64,000 nt of DNA, taken from positions 1,302,001-1,366,000 of the forward strand of contig NZ_CP083723.1 in the NCBI RefSeq assembly GCF_020150815.1, given 5' to 3'. The position numbers and the translations under genes were made by a program. The stretch is from Haloprofundus salilacus. Its GTDB lineage: Archaea; Halobacteriota; Halobacteria; Halobacteriales; Haloferacaceae. Positions within the stretch are counted from its first letter, which is position 1, and every line of letters starts with the position of its first letter. Shown one piece after another: positions 42,438 to 51,155 of the stretch. The notes beneath the pieces are model-generated. The model saw only the letters and a list, made by a program, of their open reading frames with translations. It ran no database searches and was not told the DNA's origin.

Positions 42438-43652
42438 ATGACACGGAGGACACGTCGGATACCCCGGCGGGTCGAGTTCTTCGACGGCACACTGAACTGC
42501 GAATCTGAAATCGAGACGGTACGACTGTTCGACACCACCCTGCGCGACGGCGAGCAGTCGCCGCGTACCTCGTTCAGCTACGACGACAAGCGGGAGATTG
42601 CGTCGATTCTCGACGCGATGGGCACTCACGTCGTCGAGGCTGGGTTCCCTGTCAACTCCGACGCGGAGTTCGAGGCGGTCCGCGACATCGCGGCCGCGAC
42701 GGAGACGACGACCTGCGGGCTCGCCCGCGTCGTCGACGGCGACGTGGAAGCCGCGCTGGACGCCGGTGTCGACATGGTCCACGTGTTCGTCAGCACCAGT
42801 GACGTACAGCTACAGGACTCGATGCACGCCTCCCGCAATGAGGCGGTCGAGCGAGCGGTCGCATCGGTCGAACGAGTGAAGGAGGCGGGCGTCGACGCGA
42901 TGTTCTCGCCGATGGACGCCACGCGGACCGACGAGGCGTTCCTCTACGAGATCATCGAGGCCGTCACCGAGGCGGACGTCGACTGGATCAACGTCCCCGA
43001 CACGTGTGGGGTGGCGACGCCGACGCGCTTCGGCGACCTCATCGGATCCATCAAAGAGCACACCGACGCGCGCATCGACGTCCACACACACGACGACTTC
43101 GGCCTCGCCAGCGCCAACGCGATGGCGGGGTTCGAGGCGGGCGCGACGCAGGCGCAGGTGTCGGTCAACGGCATCGGCGAACGCGCCGGCAACGCCGCCT
43201 TTGAGGAGGTCGTCATGGCCGCCGAGAGTATCTACGGCGTCGACACCGGCGTCGACACCACGCGCATCACCGAACTCTCCCGCATCGTCGAGGAGAAGTC
43301 GGACATCCCGGTGCCGGCGAACAAACCGGTTGTCGGACGGAACGCCTTCTCGCACGAGAGCGGCATCCACGCAGCGGGCGTCATCGAGAACGCCGACACC
43401 TTCGAACCCGGCGTGATGACGCCGGAGATGGTCGGCGCGAAACGCGAGTTCGTGCTGGGCAAACACACCGGCACGCACTCGGTCCGGAAACGACTGGAGG
43501 ACGCGGGCTACTCGCCGACGGACGCCGAAGTCCGCCAGATAACCCGCCGCATCAAGGACTACGGCGCGGACGGCGGCCGCGTCACGATGAGCGTGCTGGA
43601 ACAGTTCGCCCGCGACACGGGCGTCGAGGAACCGGAGGAGGTCCAGGCCTGA
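42438..43652 (+). CDS. leuA: 2-isopropylmalate synthase (or related HMGL-family synthase), N-terminus possibly frameshifted
   Basis: 404 residues from ATG 42438. Condenses acetyl-CoA with 2-oxoisovalerate, first step of leucine synthesis. LFDTTLRDGEQSPRTSFSYDDKREIA (~30-55) carries the catalytic Arg/Asp; VHTHDDFGLASANAMAGFEAGA and NGIGERAGNAAFEEV complete the site. The C-terminal leucine-sensing LeuA dimer domain (~130 residues) is absent, so it ends soon after the linker helices. The first residues in this frame are unusually basic (MTRRTRRIPRR), while the frame from ATG 42428 gives an acidic MSHNDTEDTSDT and meets this frame at the CCCC run 42462-42465. Citramalate synthase is the main alternative function. 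Confidence 0.87.
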   Translation: MTRRTRRIPRRVEFFDGTLNCESEIETVRLFDTTLRDGEQSPRTSFSYDDKREIASILDAMGTHVVEAGFPVNSDAEFEAVRDIAAATETTTCGLARVVDGDVEAALDAGVDMVHVFVSTSDVQLQDSMHASRNEAVERAVASVERVKEAGVDAMFSPMDATRTDEAFLYEIIEAVTEADVDWINVPDTCGVATPTRFGDLIGSIKEHTDARIDVHTHDDFGLASANAMAGFEAGATQAQVSVNGIGERAGNAAFEEVVMAAESIYGVDTGVDTTRITELSRIVEEKSDIPVPANKPVVGRNAFSHESGIHAAGVIENADTFEPGVMTPEMVGAKREFVLGKHTGTHSVRKRLEDAGYSPTDAEVRQITRRIKDYGADGGRVTMSVLEQFARDTGVEEPEEVQA

Positions 43653-43871
43653 TGTTCCGGCGCGGCGTCGCAGGCTCCGGCGAGCCACGGGTGTACCACT
43701 CGGCGACGAACCGTGCGCCCGGGACAGCTTGCGTTCCCACCTCGCTCCGCGGGGTCTGGACACCATCCCGCCACGGGGTCCGAGCACCCTCCCGTGCGAG
43801 AGCGACTCGTCCGGGCAACGTTTGCACGGCACGAAAGGGTTTTTACCGACCGGCGATAGCAGGTGAACGAG
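43653..43871. promoter_or_regulatory. leuA-ilvB spacer with promoter for the ilvB leader transcript
   Basis: 219 GC-rich bases without a supported gene. At its right end TTTTTACC (43840-43847) lies 28 bases before the ATG at 43872, the distance expected for a leaderless start at the candidate leader peptide. Confidence 0.5.
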
Positions 43872-43976
43872 ATGCGACAGTCAGTCACGCGCCGCATGTC
43901 CGCGACGGCCCCCGAGCCGTCGCCCCGCGGCGACAGCACTGTCGTCCGGTCGCTCATTATTGTAGGGGCCGCCTAG
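43872..43976 (+). CDS. Candidate ilvB operon leader peptide
   Basis: 34-residue open frame from ATG 43872 to TAG 43974. It ends STVVRSLIIVGAA, with six Val/Leu/Ile residues in its last 13, the end products of the ilvBNC-leuCDB genes that follow. A TTTTTACC box 28 bases upstream would start the mRNA at or near the ATG. Three small hairpins lie in it, the last (GGGGC/GCCCC, 43965-43980) spanning the stop codon. ilvB begins 157 bases downstream, so its mRNA has an untypically long 262-base leader. By analogy with bacterial ilvB and ilvL leaders, ribosome stalling at scarce branched-chain tRNAs could control ilvB. Not an annotated archaeal system that I know of. Confidence 0.55.
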   Translation: MRQSVTRRMSATAPEPSPRGDSTVVRSLIIVGAA

Positions 43977-44133
43977 CCCCTCACCACCCCCTCTTCCGAC
44001 CCCGTTTCGCACCGTTTTCGAGAAGGAGCCGCGCGGTCACCGCGTGCGCTCCGCGACACCGAGCCACACGCACACCACCGATGCGACCGTACCGACCACC
44101 CACACACGACCGAGACCGAAGAGGAAGCACAGC
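43977..44133. promoter_or_regulatory. Candidate attenuator/5' leader between leader peptide and ilvB
   Basis: Pyrimidine-rich after the leader stop (CCCCTCACCACCCCC, CCGTTTCGCACCGTTTTCG), then a 13-base dyad CGCGGT-C-ACCGCG at 44032-44044. No TATA-like box lies at the distance needed for a separate leaderless ilvB transcript, so ilvB is probably read from the upstream promoter. Confidence 0.4.
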
Positions 44134-45894
44134 ATGAGCGAACAACAGACCGCCGCGACGACCGACGAGACGACGGACGCGGCGACGGAGACCGACGGGA
44201 AACGGACGCCGGTCACCACCGGCGCGTCGTCGGTCGTTCGCGCGCTCGAAAACGCGGGCGTCGAAGCCGCGTTCGGCGTGCAGGGCGGGGCCATCATGCC
44301 CATCTACGACGCGCTGTACGACTCCGACATCCACCACGTAACGATGGCCCACGAACAGGGGGCGGCGCACGCCGCCGACGCCTATGGCGTCGTCCGGGGC
44401 GACCCCGGCGTCTGTCTGGCCACGTCAGGCCCAGGCGCGACGAACCTCGTCACCGGTATCGCCGACGCCGACATGGATTCGGACGCCATGCTCGCGCTGA
44501 CGGGACAGGTCCCGTCGACGATGGTCGGCTCCGACGCGTTCCAGGAGACCGACACCACCGGCGTCACCGCGCCCATCACGAAGCACAACTACTTCGCGAG
44601 CGACGCCGACACCGTCGGCGACACGGTGGGCGAGGCGTTCGCGCTCGCCGCGGAGGGACGACCGGGACCGACGCTGGTCGACCTGCCGAAGGACACGACA
44701 ATGGCCGAGACTGATCGCGAACCCGGTCCGGCCAAACCCCCCGAGACGACGACGCCGCCGACGGACGCCGAGATTGAATCGGTGAAGACGGCCGCCCGCG
44801 CCATCGAGCGCGCGGAGAAACCGTTGCTGCTGTTCGGCGGCGGCGTCGTCAAGGCGAATGCGACCGAAGAAGCCCGAGCGTTTGCCGTCGACAACGGCAT
44901 TCCCGTCGTCACGACGATGCCCGCCATCGGGTCGATGCCCGAGGACCACGAGCTCTGCCTGTCGTGGGCAGGGATGCACGGCACCGGTTACGCGAACATG
45001 GCGGTCACGCACTGCGACCTGCTCGTCGCCGTCGGCTGCCGGTTCGACGACCGACTCACCGGCGGCGTCGACACCTTCGCCCCCGAGGCCGAGGTCGTCC
45101 ACGTCGACGTCGACGAGGCCGAAATCTCGAAGAACGTCCACGCGGACTACCCGGTCGTCGGCGACGCGAAAGCCGTCCTCGAACAGTTTGCCGACGAAGT
45201 CGGCCAGTCGCCGGACGCCCGCGAGTGGCGACAGCAGTGTCAGACGTGGAAGGAGGAGTACCCGCTGGCGTACGAGACGCCCGAAGACAAACCGCTGAAA
45301 CCGCAGTTCGTCGTCGAGGCGCTCGACGAGGCGACCCCCGACGACACCATCGTCACCACGGGCGTCGGCCAGCACCAGATGTGGGCCGCGCAGTTCTGGA
45401 CGTTCACGAACCCGCGGACGTGGGTCTCCTCGCACGGTCTCGGCACGATGGGCTACGGTCTCCCCGCGGCCATCGGCGCGAAACTCGCCGCGCCGGACAG
45501 AGACGTGGTCTGCGTCGACGGCGACGGCTCCTTTTTGATGACGATTCAGGAGCTGTCGGTCGCCGTCCGCGAGGAACTCGACATCACCGTCGCCGTCCTG
45601 AACAACGAGTACATCGGGATGGTCCGGCAGTGGCAGGACGCCTTCTTCGACGGCCGCCGGATGGCCGCCGAGTACGACTGGTGTCCCGACTTCGCCAAAC
45701 TCGCGGAGGCGTTCGGCGCGCGCGGCTTCAGCGCCGAGAACTACGACGAGGCCGCCGACGCCATCGAGGGCGCGCTGGCCTACAACGGGCCGTCTGTGAT
45801 CGACTTCCGAATCGATCCGACGGAGAACGTCTACCCGATGGTCGCAAGCGGCGGCGCAAACGGCAAGTTCGCCCTCTCGGAGGACCAGCTATGA
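44134..45894 (+). CDS. ilvB: Acetolactate synthase large subunit
   Basis: 586 residues. TPP/FAD enzyme making acetolactate or acetohydroxybutyrate, first common step of valine, leucine and isoleucine synthesis. The TPP-activating Glu is in TMAHEQGAAHAADAYG, the FAD region in the middle domain (GGVVKANATEEAR ... GMHGTGYANMAV) and the TPP-binding GDGSFLMTIQEL ... NNEYIGMVRQWQ in the C-terminal third. The acidic N-terminal ~30 residues (MSEQQTAATTDETTDAATETDG) are a haloarchaeal extension. Start at 44134; ilvN overlaps its stop. Confidence 0.97.
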   Translation: MSEQQTAATTDETTDAATETDGKRTPVTTGASSVVRALENAGVEAAFGVQGGAIMPIYDALYDSDIHHVTMAHEQGAAHAADAYGVVRGDPGVCLATSGPGATNLVTGIADADMDSDAMLALTGQVPSTMVGSDAFQETDTTGVTAPITKHNYFASDADTVGDTVGEAFALAAEGRPGPTLVDLPKDTTMAETDREPGPAKPPETTTPPTDAEIESVKTAARAIERAEKPLLLFGGGVVKANATEEARAFAVDNGIPVVTTMPAIGSMPEDHELCLSWAGMHGTGYANMAVTHCDLLVAVGCRFDDRLTGGVDTFAPEAEVVHVDVDEAEISKNVHADYPVVGDAKAVLEQFADEVGQSPDAREWRQQCQTWKEEYPLAYETPEDKPLKPQFVVEALDEATPDDTIVTTGVGQHQMWAAQFWTFTNPRTWVSSHGLGTMGYGLPAAIGAKLAAPDRDVVCVDGDGSFLMTIQELSVAVREELDITVAVLNNEYIGMVRQWQDAFFDGRRMAAEYDWCPDFAKLAEAFGARGFSAENYDEAADAIEGALAYNGPSVIDFRIDPTENVYPMVASGGANGKFALSEDQL

Positions 45895-46598
45895 GCGGCG
45901 ACGAATCGGCCGACGCCCCCGGGTACGAGTTCGACGGACCCGGCATGCCGGGTCCCGCGCCCGACGAGAGACCGCACCCCGACGGTCGACGCAACGCCCA
46001 CGGCGTCCGCATCGATCCGGAGGTTGAAGCTGAACCACGCTACCGAACGGCCGTCGTCTCCGCGCTGGTCGAACACGAACCGGGCGTGCTCTCGCGCGTC
46101 TCGGGGCTATTCTCCCGGCGGCAGTTCAACATCGAGAGCCTCACCGTCGGCAAGACGACGGTCGACGGCCACGCGCGAATCACGCTCGTCGTCGAGGAGA
46201 CCGACGCCGGCATCGACCAGGTAAAAAAGCAACTGGGGAAGCTCAAACCCGTCATCCAGGTGGGCGAACTCGACGGCGACGCCGTGCGCGCCGAACTCGT
46301 CCTCCTGAAAGTACGGGGCGACGAACCCGACAAGGTCCACGCCATCACTCAGATGTACGAGGGCGAGACGCTGGACGCCGGGCCGCGAACCATCACGGTC
46401 CAGATAACGGGCGACCAGCAGAAGATAGACGACGCCGTCGACGCGTTCCGGCAGTTCGGCATCATCGAGATCGCGCGGACGGGCCAGACGGCGCTCGCCC
46501 GCGGCGACACGCCGACGACGCCCGGCGAGGAACCTGGCCACTCCACCGAACCCAAGAATTCGACGTACCGCGACGAAACCGACGCGGAAGACAACTGA
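45891..46598 (+). CDS. ilvN: Acetolactate synthase regulatory subunit
   Basis: 235 residues. ACT domain ([40 protein letters not shown], ~43-82) followed by the ALS small-subunit C-terminal domain ([17 protein letters not shown] ... [17 protein letters not shown]). Binds valine and activates IlvB in known systems. N- and C-terminal extensions are acidic and disordered-looking. Overlaps ilvB by four bases (ATGA). Confidence 0.95.
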   Translation: MSGDESADAPGYEFDGPGMPGPAPDERPHPDGRRNAHGVRIDPEVEAEPRYRTAVVSALVEHEPGVLSRVSGLFSRRQFNIESLTVGKTTVDGHARITLVVEETDAGIDQVKKQLGKLKPVIQVGELDGDAVRAELVLLKVRGDEPDKVHAITQMYEGETLDAGPRTITVQITGDQQKIDDAVDAFRQFGIIEIARTGQTALARGDTPTTPGEEPGHSTEPKNSTYRDETDAEDN

Positions 46599-46608
46599 CA
46601 CACCAACC

Positions 46609-47664
46609 ATGACAGACGAACTCAACGCGACGATCTACTACGACGACGACGCGGACGCAACGCACCTCGACGACAAGACGGTAGCCGTCCTCGGCTACGG
46701 CAGCCAGGGCCACGCCCACGCGCAGAACCTCGCCGACAGCGGCGTCAACGTGGTCGTCGGTCTGCGCGAGGGCTCCTCGTCCCGCGCGGTGGCGGAGGAC
46801 GACGGACTGGAGGTGGAGACGCCGGTAGAGGCGGCCGCCGCCGCCGACGTCATCTCCGTACTGGTTCCCGACACGGTCCAGCCGGCGGTGTACGAGGTCA
46901 TCGAGGACGAACTCGAACCCGGCGACACGCTCCAGTTCGCCCACGGCTTCAACATCCACTACAACCAGATTCAGCCGTCGGAGGAGATCGACGTGACGAT
47001 GGTCGCGCCGAAGTCGCCGGGCCACCTCGTCCGCCGTAACTACCAGGCCAACCAGGGGACGCCGGGTCTCGTCGCGGTCTACCAGGATACGACGGGCGAG
47101 GCGAAAGGCGAGGCGCTGGCGTACGCGAAAGCCATCGGTTGCACGCGCGCGGGCGTCGTCGAGACGACGTTCCGCGAGGAGACCGAAACCGACCTGTTCG
47201 GCGAGCAGGCCGTCCTCTGCGGCGGCGTCACCTCGCTCGTGAAGACGGGCTACGAGACGCTTGTCGACGCGGGCTACAGCCCCGAGATGGCGTACTTCGA
47301 GTGCCTGAACGAGCTGAAACTCATCGTCGACCTCATGTACGAAGGTGGGCTCGGCGGAATGTGGGACTCGGTCTCCGACACCGCCGAGTTCGGCGGACTG
47401 ACCCGCGGCGACGCGATCGTCGACGACCACGCCCGCGAGCGGATGGAGGAGGTGCTCGAACAGGTCCAGAACGGCACGTTCGCCCGCGAGTGGATCGTCG
47501 AGAACCAGGCCGGACGGCCGAGCTACCAGCAACTGCGCGAGGCCGAGAAGAGCCACGACATCGAGGCGGTCGGCGAGGAGCTTCGGGGCCTGTTCGCGTG
47601 GGCGGAGGAATCGAGCGAGACGACCGACGAGGACGAAGACGAGAAATCGCGGGTGAAAGCATGA
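46609..47664 (+). CDS. ilvC: Ketol-acid reductoisomerase
   Basis: 351 residues, class I length. Converts acetolactate to 2,3-dihydroxyisovalerate using NADPH. The Rossmann motif is [17 protein letters not shown] (~26-42); the metal and catalytic region includes [17 protein letters not shown] and [19 protein letters not shown]. The C-terminus has an acidic tail ([14 protein letters not shown]). Starts 10 bases after ilvN; its stop overlaps the next small gene. Confidence 0.96.
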   Translation: MTDELNATIYYDDDADATHLDDKTVAVLGYGSQGHAHAQNLADSGVNVVVGLREGSSSRAVAEDDGLEVETPVEAAAAADVISVLVPDTVQPAVYEVIEDELEPGDTLQFAHGFNIHYNQIQPSEEIDVTMVAPKSPGHLVRRNYQANQGTPGLVAVYQDTTGEAKGEALAYAKAIGCTRAGVVETTFREETETDLFGEQAVLCGGVTSLVKTGYETLVDAGYSPEMAYFECLNELKLIVDLMYEGGLGGMWDSVSDTAEFGGLTRGDAIVDDHARERMEEVLEQVQNGTFAREWIVENQAGRPSYQQLREAEKSHDIEAVGEELRGLFAWAEESSETTDEDEDEKSRVKA

Positions 47665-47963
47665 GCGAACGAAACCGACGAGACCGACGAGAAGTGAACG
47701 ACGAAGACGAGAAAACGACGATGGCCGCCGTGAGCCACACCCATCCGCACACGAGTGAGACGTTCGGCGCGGTGTTCCAGCGCGGGCCGGCGATGGCCGA
47801 CGGCGGTGAGCGAAGTGAGCGCGCCCGACGCGGAACGATGCGCGACGTGGACCACACGCCCCGACACGGTGAGGACGTGTCGGAAGTGTGGGCGCGCGGG
47901 GGCAACGAACGGCAAGCAGTACGCGACGATAGAGAGAGTACGGGTGCATCGGTAGATGAGTGA
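47661..47963 (+). CDS. Small conserved-position hypothetical protein between ilvC and leuC
   Basis: 100 residues, not recognised. Very charged, no membrane segment. Two similar short motifs occur: [11 protein letters not shown] and [11 protein letters not shown], each preceded by a His-containing run ([15 protein letters not shown]). The ATG overlaps the ilvC stop (ATGA) and the end overlaps leuC by eight bases, so it is embedded in the operon and likely translated. Haloferax also has a small hypothetical gene at this place. Confidence 0.6.
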   Translation: MSERNRRDRREVNDEDEKTTMAAVSHTHPHTSETFGAVFQRGPAMADGGERSERARRGTMRDVDHTPRHGEDVSEVWARGGNERQAVRDDRESTGASVDE

Positions 47964-49377
47964 GGGAACGCTGTACGACGAGGTGTGGGACCGCCACGCC
48001 ATCGCGGAGTTGCCGACCGGACAGACACAGTTGTTCGTCGGTCTCCACCTCATCCACGAGGTGACGAGTCCGCAGGCGTTCGGCATGCTGCGCGAGCGCG
48101 ACATGGAGGTCGCCTACCCCGAACTCACCCACGCGACGGTCGACCACATCGTCCCTACGGCGGATCAGTCGCGCCCGTACGGCGACGACGCCGCCGAGGA
48201 GATGATGGCCGAACTAGAGGAGAACGTCCGCGAGGCGGGTATCGACTTTTCGGACCCGACTAGCGGCAATCAGGGCATCGTCCACGTCATCGGACCGGAG
48301 CAGGGCATCACACAGCCCGGCAAGACCATCGTCTGCGGCGACAGCCACACCTCGACGCACGGCGCGTTCGGGGCGCTCGCGTTCGGCATCGGCACGAGCC
48401 AGATTCGCGACGTGCTCGCGACAGGCTGCGTCGCCATGGAGAAACAGAAGGTGCGCAAAATCGAGGTCACTGGCGAACTCGCCGAGGGCGTCGAAGCCAA
48501 GGACGTCATCCTCGAAGTCATCCGCCGACTCGGTACCGACGGCGGTGTCGGTTACGTGTACGAGTACGCCGGAGAGGCGGTCGAGCGCCTCGACATGGAG
48601 GGCCGGATGAGCATCTGCAACATGTCCATCGAAGGCGGCGCGCGCGCGGGCTACGTCAACCCCGACGAGACCACCTACGAGTGGCTCGCGGAGACCGACG
48701 AGTTCGCGGACGACCCCGAGCGATTCGAGGAACTCAAACCGTACTGGAAGTCGATTCGCTCCGACGACGATGCCGAGTACGACGACGTGGTCGTCGTCGA
48801 CGGCGACGAACTCGAACCGGTCGTCACGTGGGGCACCACCCCCGGGCAGGGCGTCGGCGTCACCCAGCCGATTCCCGCCCCCGAGGAACTCCCCGAGGAG
48901 AAGCGCGAGACCGCCAGAATGTCGCAGGAGCATATGGGCGTCGAACCCGGCGACACGATGGAAGGCTACGAGATCGACGTGGCGTTCCTCGGGTCGTGTA
49001 CGAACGCCCGACTGCCCGACCTGCGCCGCGCGGCGAAAATCGTTGAAGGACAGCAGGTTCACCCGGACGTTCGCGCGATGGTCGTCCCCGGCAGCCAGCG
49101 CGTCCAGAAGCAGGCGGAGAAGGAGGAACTCGCCGACGTATTCCGCGAGGCTGGCTTCGACTGGCGCAACGCCGGGTGTTCAATGTGTCTCGGGATGAAC
49201 GAGGACCAACTGGAGGGCGACGAAGCCTGTGCTTCCTCGTCGAACCGCAACTTCATCGGGCGACAGGGGAGCAAAGACGGCCGTACTGTCCTGATGAACC
49301 CGCAGATGGTCGCGGCAGCGGCGCTCGAAGGGAAAGTTACCGACGTGCGGAACCTCTCGGAGGTGACGACGGTATGA
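47956..49377 (+). CDS. leuC: 3-isopropylmalate dehydratase large subunit
   Basis: 473 residues, aconitase family. Isomerises 2- to 3-isopropylmalate with LeuD. The [4Fe-4S] ligands are in FLGSCTNARLPDLR (~Cys343) and NAGCSMCLGMN (~Cys404/407); substrate motifs IVCGDSHTSTHGAFGALAFGIGTSQ are near residue 125. The start at 47956 ([16 protein letters not shown]) is the family-typical N-terminus. leuD overlaps its stop. Confidence 0.96.
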   Translation: MSEGTLYDEVWDRHAIAELPTGQTQLFVGLHLIHEVTSPQAFGMLRERDMEVAYPELTHATVDHIVPTADQSRPYGDDAAEEMMAELEENVREAGIDFSDPTSGNQGIVHVIGPEQGITQPGKTIVCGDSHTSTHGAFGALAFGIGTSQIRDVLATGCVAMEKQKVRKIEVTGELAEGVEAKDVILEVIRRLGTDGGVGYVYEYAGEAVERLDMEGRMSICNMSIEGGARAGYVNPDETTYEWLAETDEFADDPERFEELKPYWKSIRSDDDAEYDDVVVVDGDELEPVVTWGTTPGQGVGVTQPIPAPEELPEEKRETARMSQEHMGVEPGDTMEGYEIDVAFLGSCTNARLPDLRRAAKIVEGQQVHPDVRAMVVPGSQRVQKQAEKEELADVFREAGFDWRNAGCSMCLGMNEDQLEGDEACASSSNRNFIGRQGSKDGRTVLMNPQMVAAAALEGKVTDVRNLSEVTTV

Positions 49378-50009
49378 GTGCAGGTGAGGAAAACGCCGAC
49401 GGACCGGCCGACACGGTCCGCCACGTCTCCGGCACCGGCGTCCCCGTCCGCGGCAACGACATCGACACCGACCAGATAATTCCGGCGCGGTTCATGAAGG
49501 TCGTCACGTTCGACGGTCTCGGCCAGTTCTCCTTTTTCGACCAGCGGTTCGGCGACGACGACGAACCCAAGGAGCACCCGTTCAACGAGGACCGCTTCCG
49601 CGACTCCTCGGTGCTGGTCGTCAACGCCAACTTCGGCTGCGGGTCCTCCCGAGAACACGCCCCGCAGGCGTTGATGCGCTGGGGTATCGACGCCCTCGTC
49701 GGCGAGTCGTTCGCCGAAATCTTCGCGGGCAACTGCCTCGCGCTCGGCATCCCGACGGTCACCGCCGACTCGGAGACCGTCGCCGACCTGCAGGCGTGGA
49801 TCGACGAGAACCCCGACGGCGACATCGACGTCAACGTCGAAAACGAGACGGTCACCTACGGCGACACCGTCGTCGACTTGGAGGTGGACGACGCCCAGCG
49901 GAAGGCGCTCGTCGAGGGCGTCTGGGACACCACCGCGCTGATGAAGTCGAACAGGAACGCGGTTCGGGAGACCGCCCAGTCGCTTCCGTACGTGGAGAGC
50001 GATGACTGA
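49374..50009 (+). CDS. leuD: 3-isopropylmalate dehydratase small subunit
   Basis: 211 residues. Swivel domain of the LeuCD complex: VPVRGNDIDTDQIIPARFMKVVTFDGLGQFSFFDQRF and NFGCGSSREHAPQALMRWGIDALVGESFAEIFAGNCL. The length fits the bacterial-type LeuD. The first ~20 residues are an acidic extension. ATG overlaps the leuC stop by four bases. Confidence 0.95.
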   Translation: MSAGEENADGPADTVRHVSGTGVPVRGNDIDTDQIIPARFMKVVTFDGLGQFSFFDQRFGDDDEPKEHPFNEDRFRDSSVLVVNANFGCGSSREHAPQALMRWGIDALVGESFAEIFAGNCLALGIPTVTADSETVADLQAWIDENPDGDIDVNVENETVTYGDTVVDLEVDDAQRKALVEGVWDTTALMKSNRNAVRETAQSLPYVESDD

Positions 50010-50042
50010 AGCGGCGAGCGCGCCGACCGAGGAGGGTCGACA

Positions 50043-51020
50043 ATGACCGACGAAATCGTCGTCATCCCCGGCGACGGCATCGGTCAGGAGGTCGTTCCGG
50101 CGGCCGTACGCGTGCTCGAGGAGGTCGGCGAGTTCGAGTTTGTCGAAGCCGAGGCGGGCGACCGGGTGAAAGAGGAGACAGGCGAGGCCCTGCCCCGAGA
50201 AACGTACGACCTCGTCGCCTCCGCGGACGCGACGCTGTTCGGCGCGGCGGGCGAGACGGCCGCGGACGTCATCCTCCCGCTTCGGAGAGCGGTCCACTCG
50301 TTCGTCAACGTCCGCCCGGCGAAGGCGTACCCCGGCGTCGACGCGCTCCGATCGGAGACGGACCTCGTCTTCCTCAGAGAGAACACCGAGGGGGTCTACG
50401 CAGGTCACGAGGACCGCCTCTCGGACGACCTATCGACGCTCACCCGAGTCGTCACCGACTCTGCGTCGAGGCGACTCGCCAAGTACGCCTGCGAGTTCGT
50501 CTCCACCGACAACCACGACGGCTTCACTGTCGCACACAAGGCGAACGTGATGCGCGAGACCGACGGCCGGTTCCGCGAGGCCGTGCTCTCGGTCGCCGAC
50601 GAGCGCGGCGTCGACACCGACGAGGTGTTGATGGACGCGTTCGCGACCCGCGTCTGTCTCGATCCGAAGCAGTTCGACGTGGTCGTTTGTCCCAACCTCG
50701 CGGGCGACGTGCTCTCGGACCTCGCGGCGGGTCTCGTCGGCGGTCTCGGCCTCCTGCCGTCAGCGAACGTCGGTCCCCAGCGCGCGCTCTTCGAACCGGT
50801 CCACGGCACCGCGCCCGACATCGCGGGTGAGGGCGTCGCCAACCCCTCAGCGACGCTCTTTTCGGCGGCGATGCTGCTCGAACACCTCGACCACGACGAA
50901 ACCGGAGCGAACGTCCGGTCGGCCGTCGAAAGCGTCCTCGAAGACGGCCCGCGGACGCCGGACCTCGGCGGCGACGCGTCTACGGAGGACGTGACGGCCG
51001 CCGTCGTCGACCGGCTCTAA
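50043..51020 (+). CDS. leuB: 3-isopropylmalate dehydrogenase
   Basis: 325 residues. NAD-dependent beta-decarboxylating dehydrogenase family: [24 protein letters not shown] at the N-terminus, [40 protein letters not shown] and the metal-binding [27 protein letters not shown], then [21 protein letters not shown]. Closes the leucine branch. Isocitrate or tartrate relatives are excluded mainly by context. Confidence 0.95.
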   Translation: MTDEIVVIPGDGIGQEVVPAAVRVLEEVGEFEFVEAEAGDRVKEETGEALPRETYDLVASADATLFGAAGETAADVILPLRRAVHSFVNVRPAKAYPGVDALRSETDLVFLRENTEGVYAGHEDRLSDDLSTLTRVVTDSASRRLAKYACEFVSTDNHDGFTVAHKANVMRETDGRFREAVLSVADERGVDTDEVLMDAFATRVCLDPKQFDVVVCPNLAGDVLSDLAAGLVGGLGLLPSANVGPQRALFEPVHGTAPDIAGEGVANPSATLFSAAMLLEHLDHDETGANVRSAVESVLEDGPRTPDLGGDASTEDVTAAVVDRL

Positions 51021-51155
51021 GCGCGGCGAGGTACCCGTCGTTTCTGTTCCGTCTCTCTCGGCGCCTCGTGAGTTCGGACTCTGTACTCCCGAGCGAGAAT
51101 CCACATAAACAATTATGGCCGAAGAAAAACAGTCACAAACGGGAGGGACCTCGAG

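Noticed and set aside
43653-43871. Possible tRNA or small RNA gene in the leuA-ilvB spacer
   Set aside because: GC-rich with some inverted repeats, but no cloverleaf, TTC loop or other RNA signature could be read.
43898-43944. Short dyads such as CGACAG-CA-CTGTCG in the ilvB leader as a stand-alone operator
   Set aside because: They lie inside the candidate leader peptide downstream of the promoter, so an RNA role is likelier; kept only as part of the attenuator idea.
46462-48147. 561-codon minus-strand frame opposite ilvN, ilvC and leuC
   Set aside because: Shadow of three well-supported plus-strand genes.
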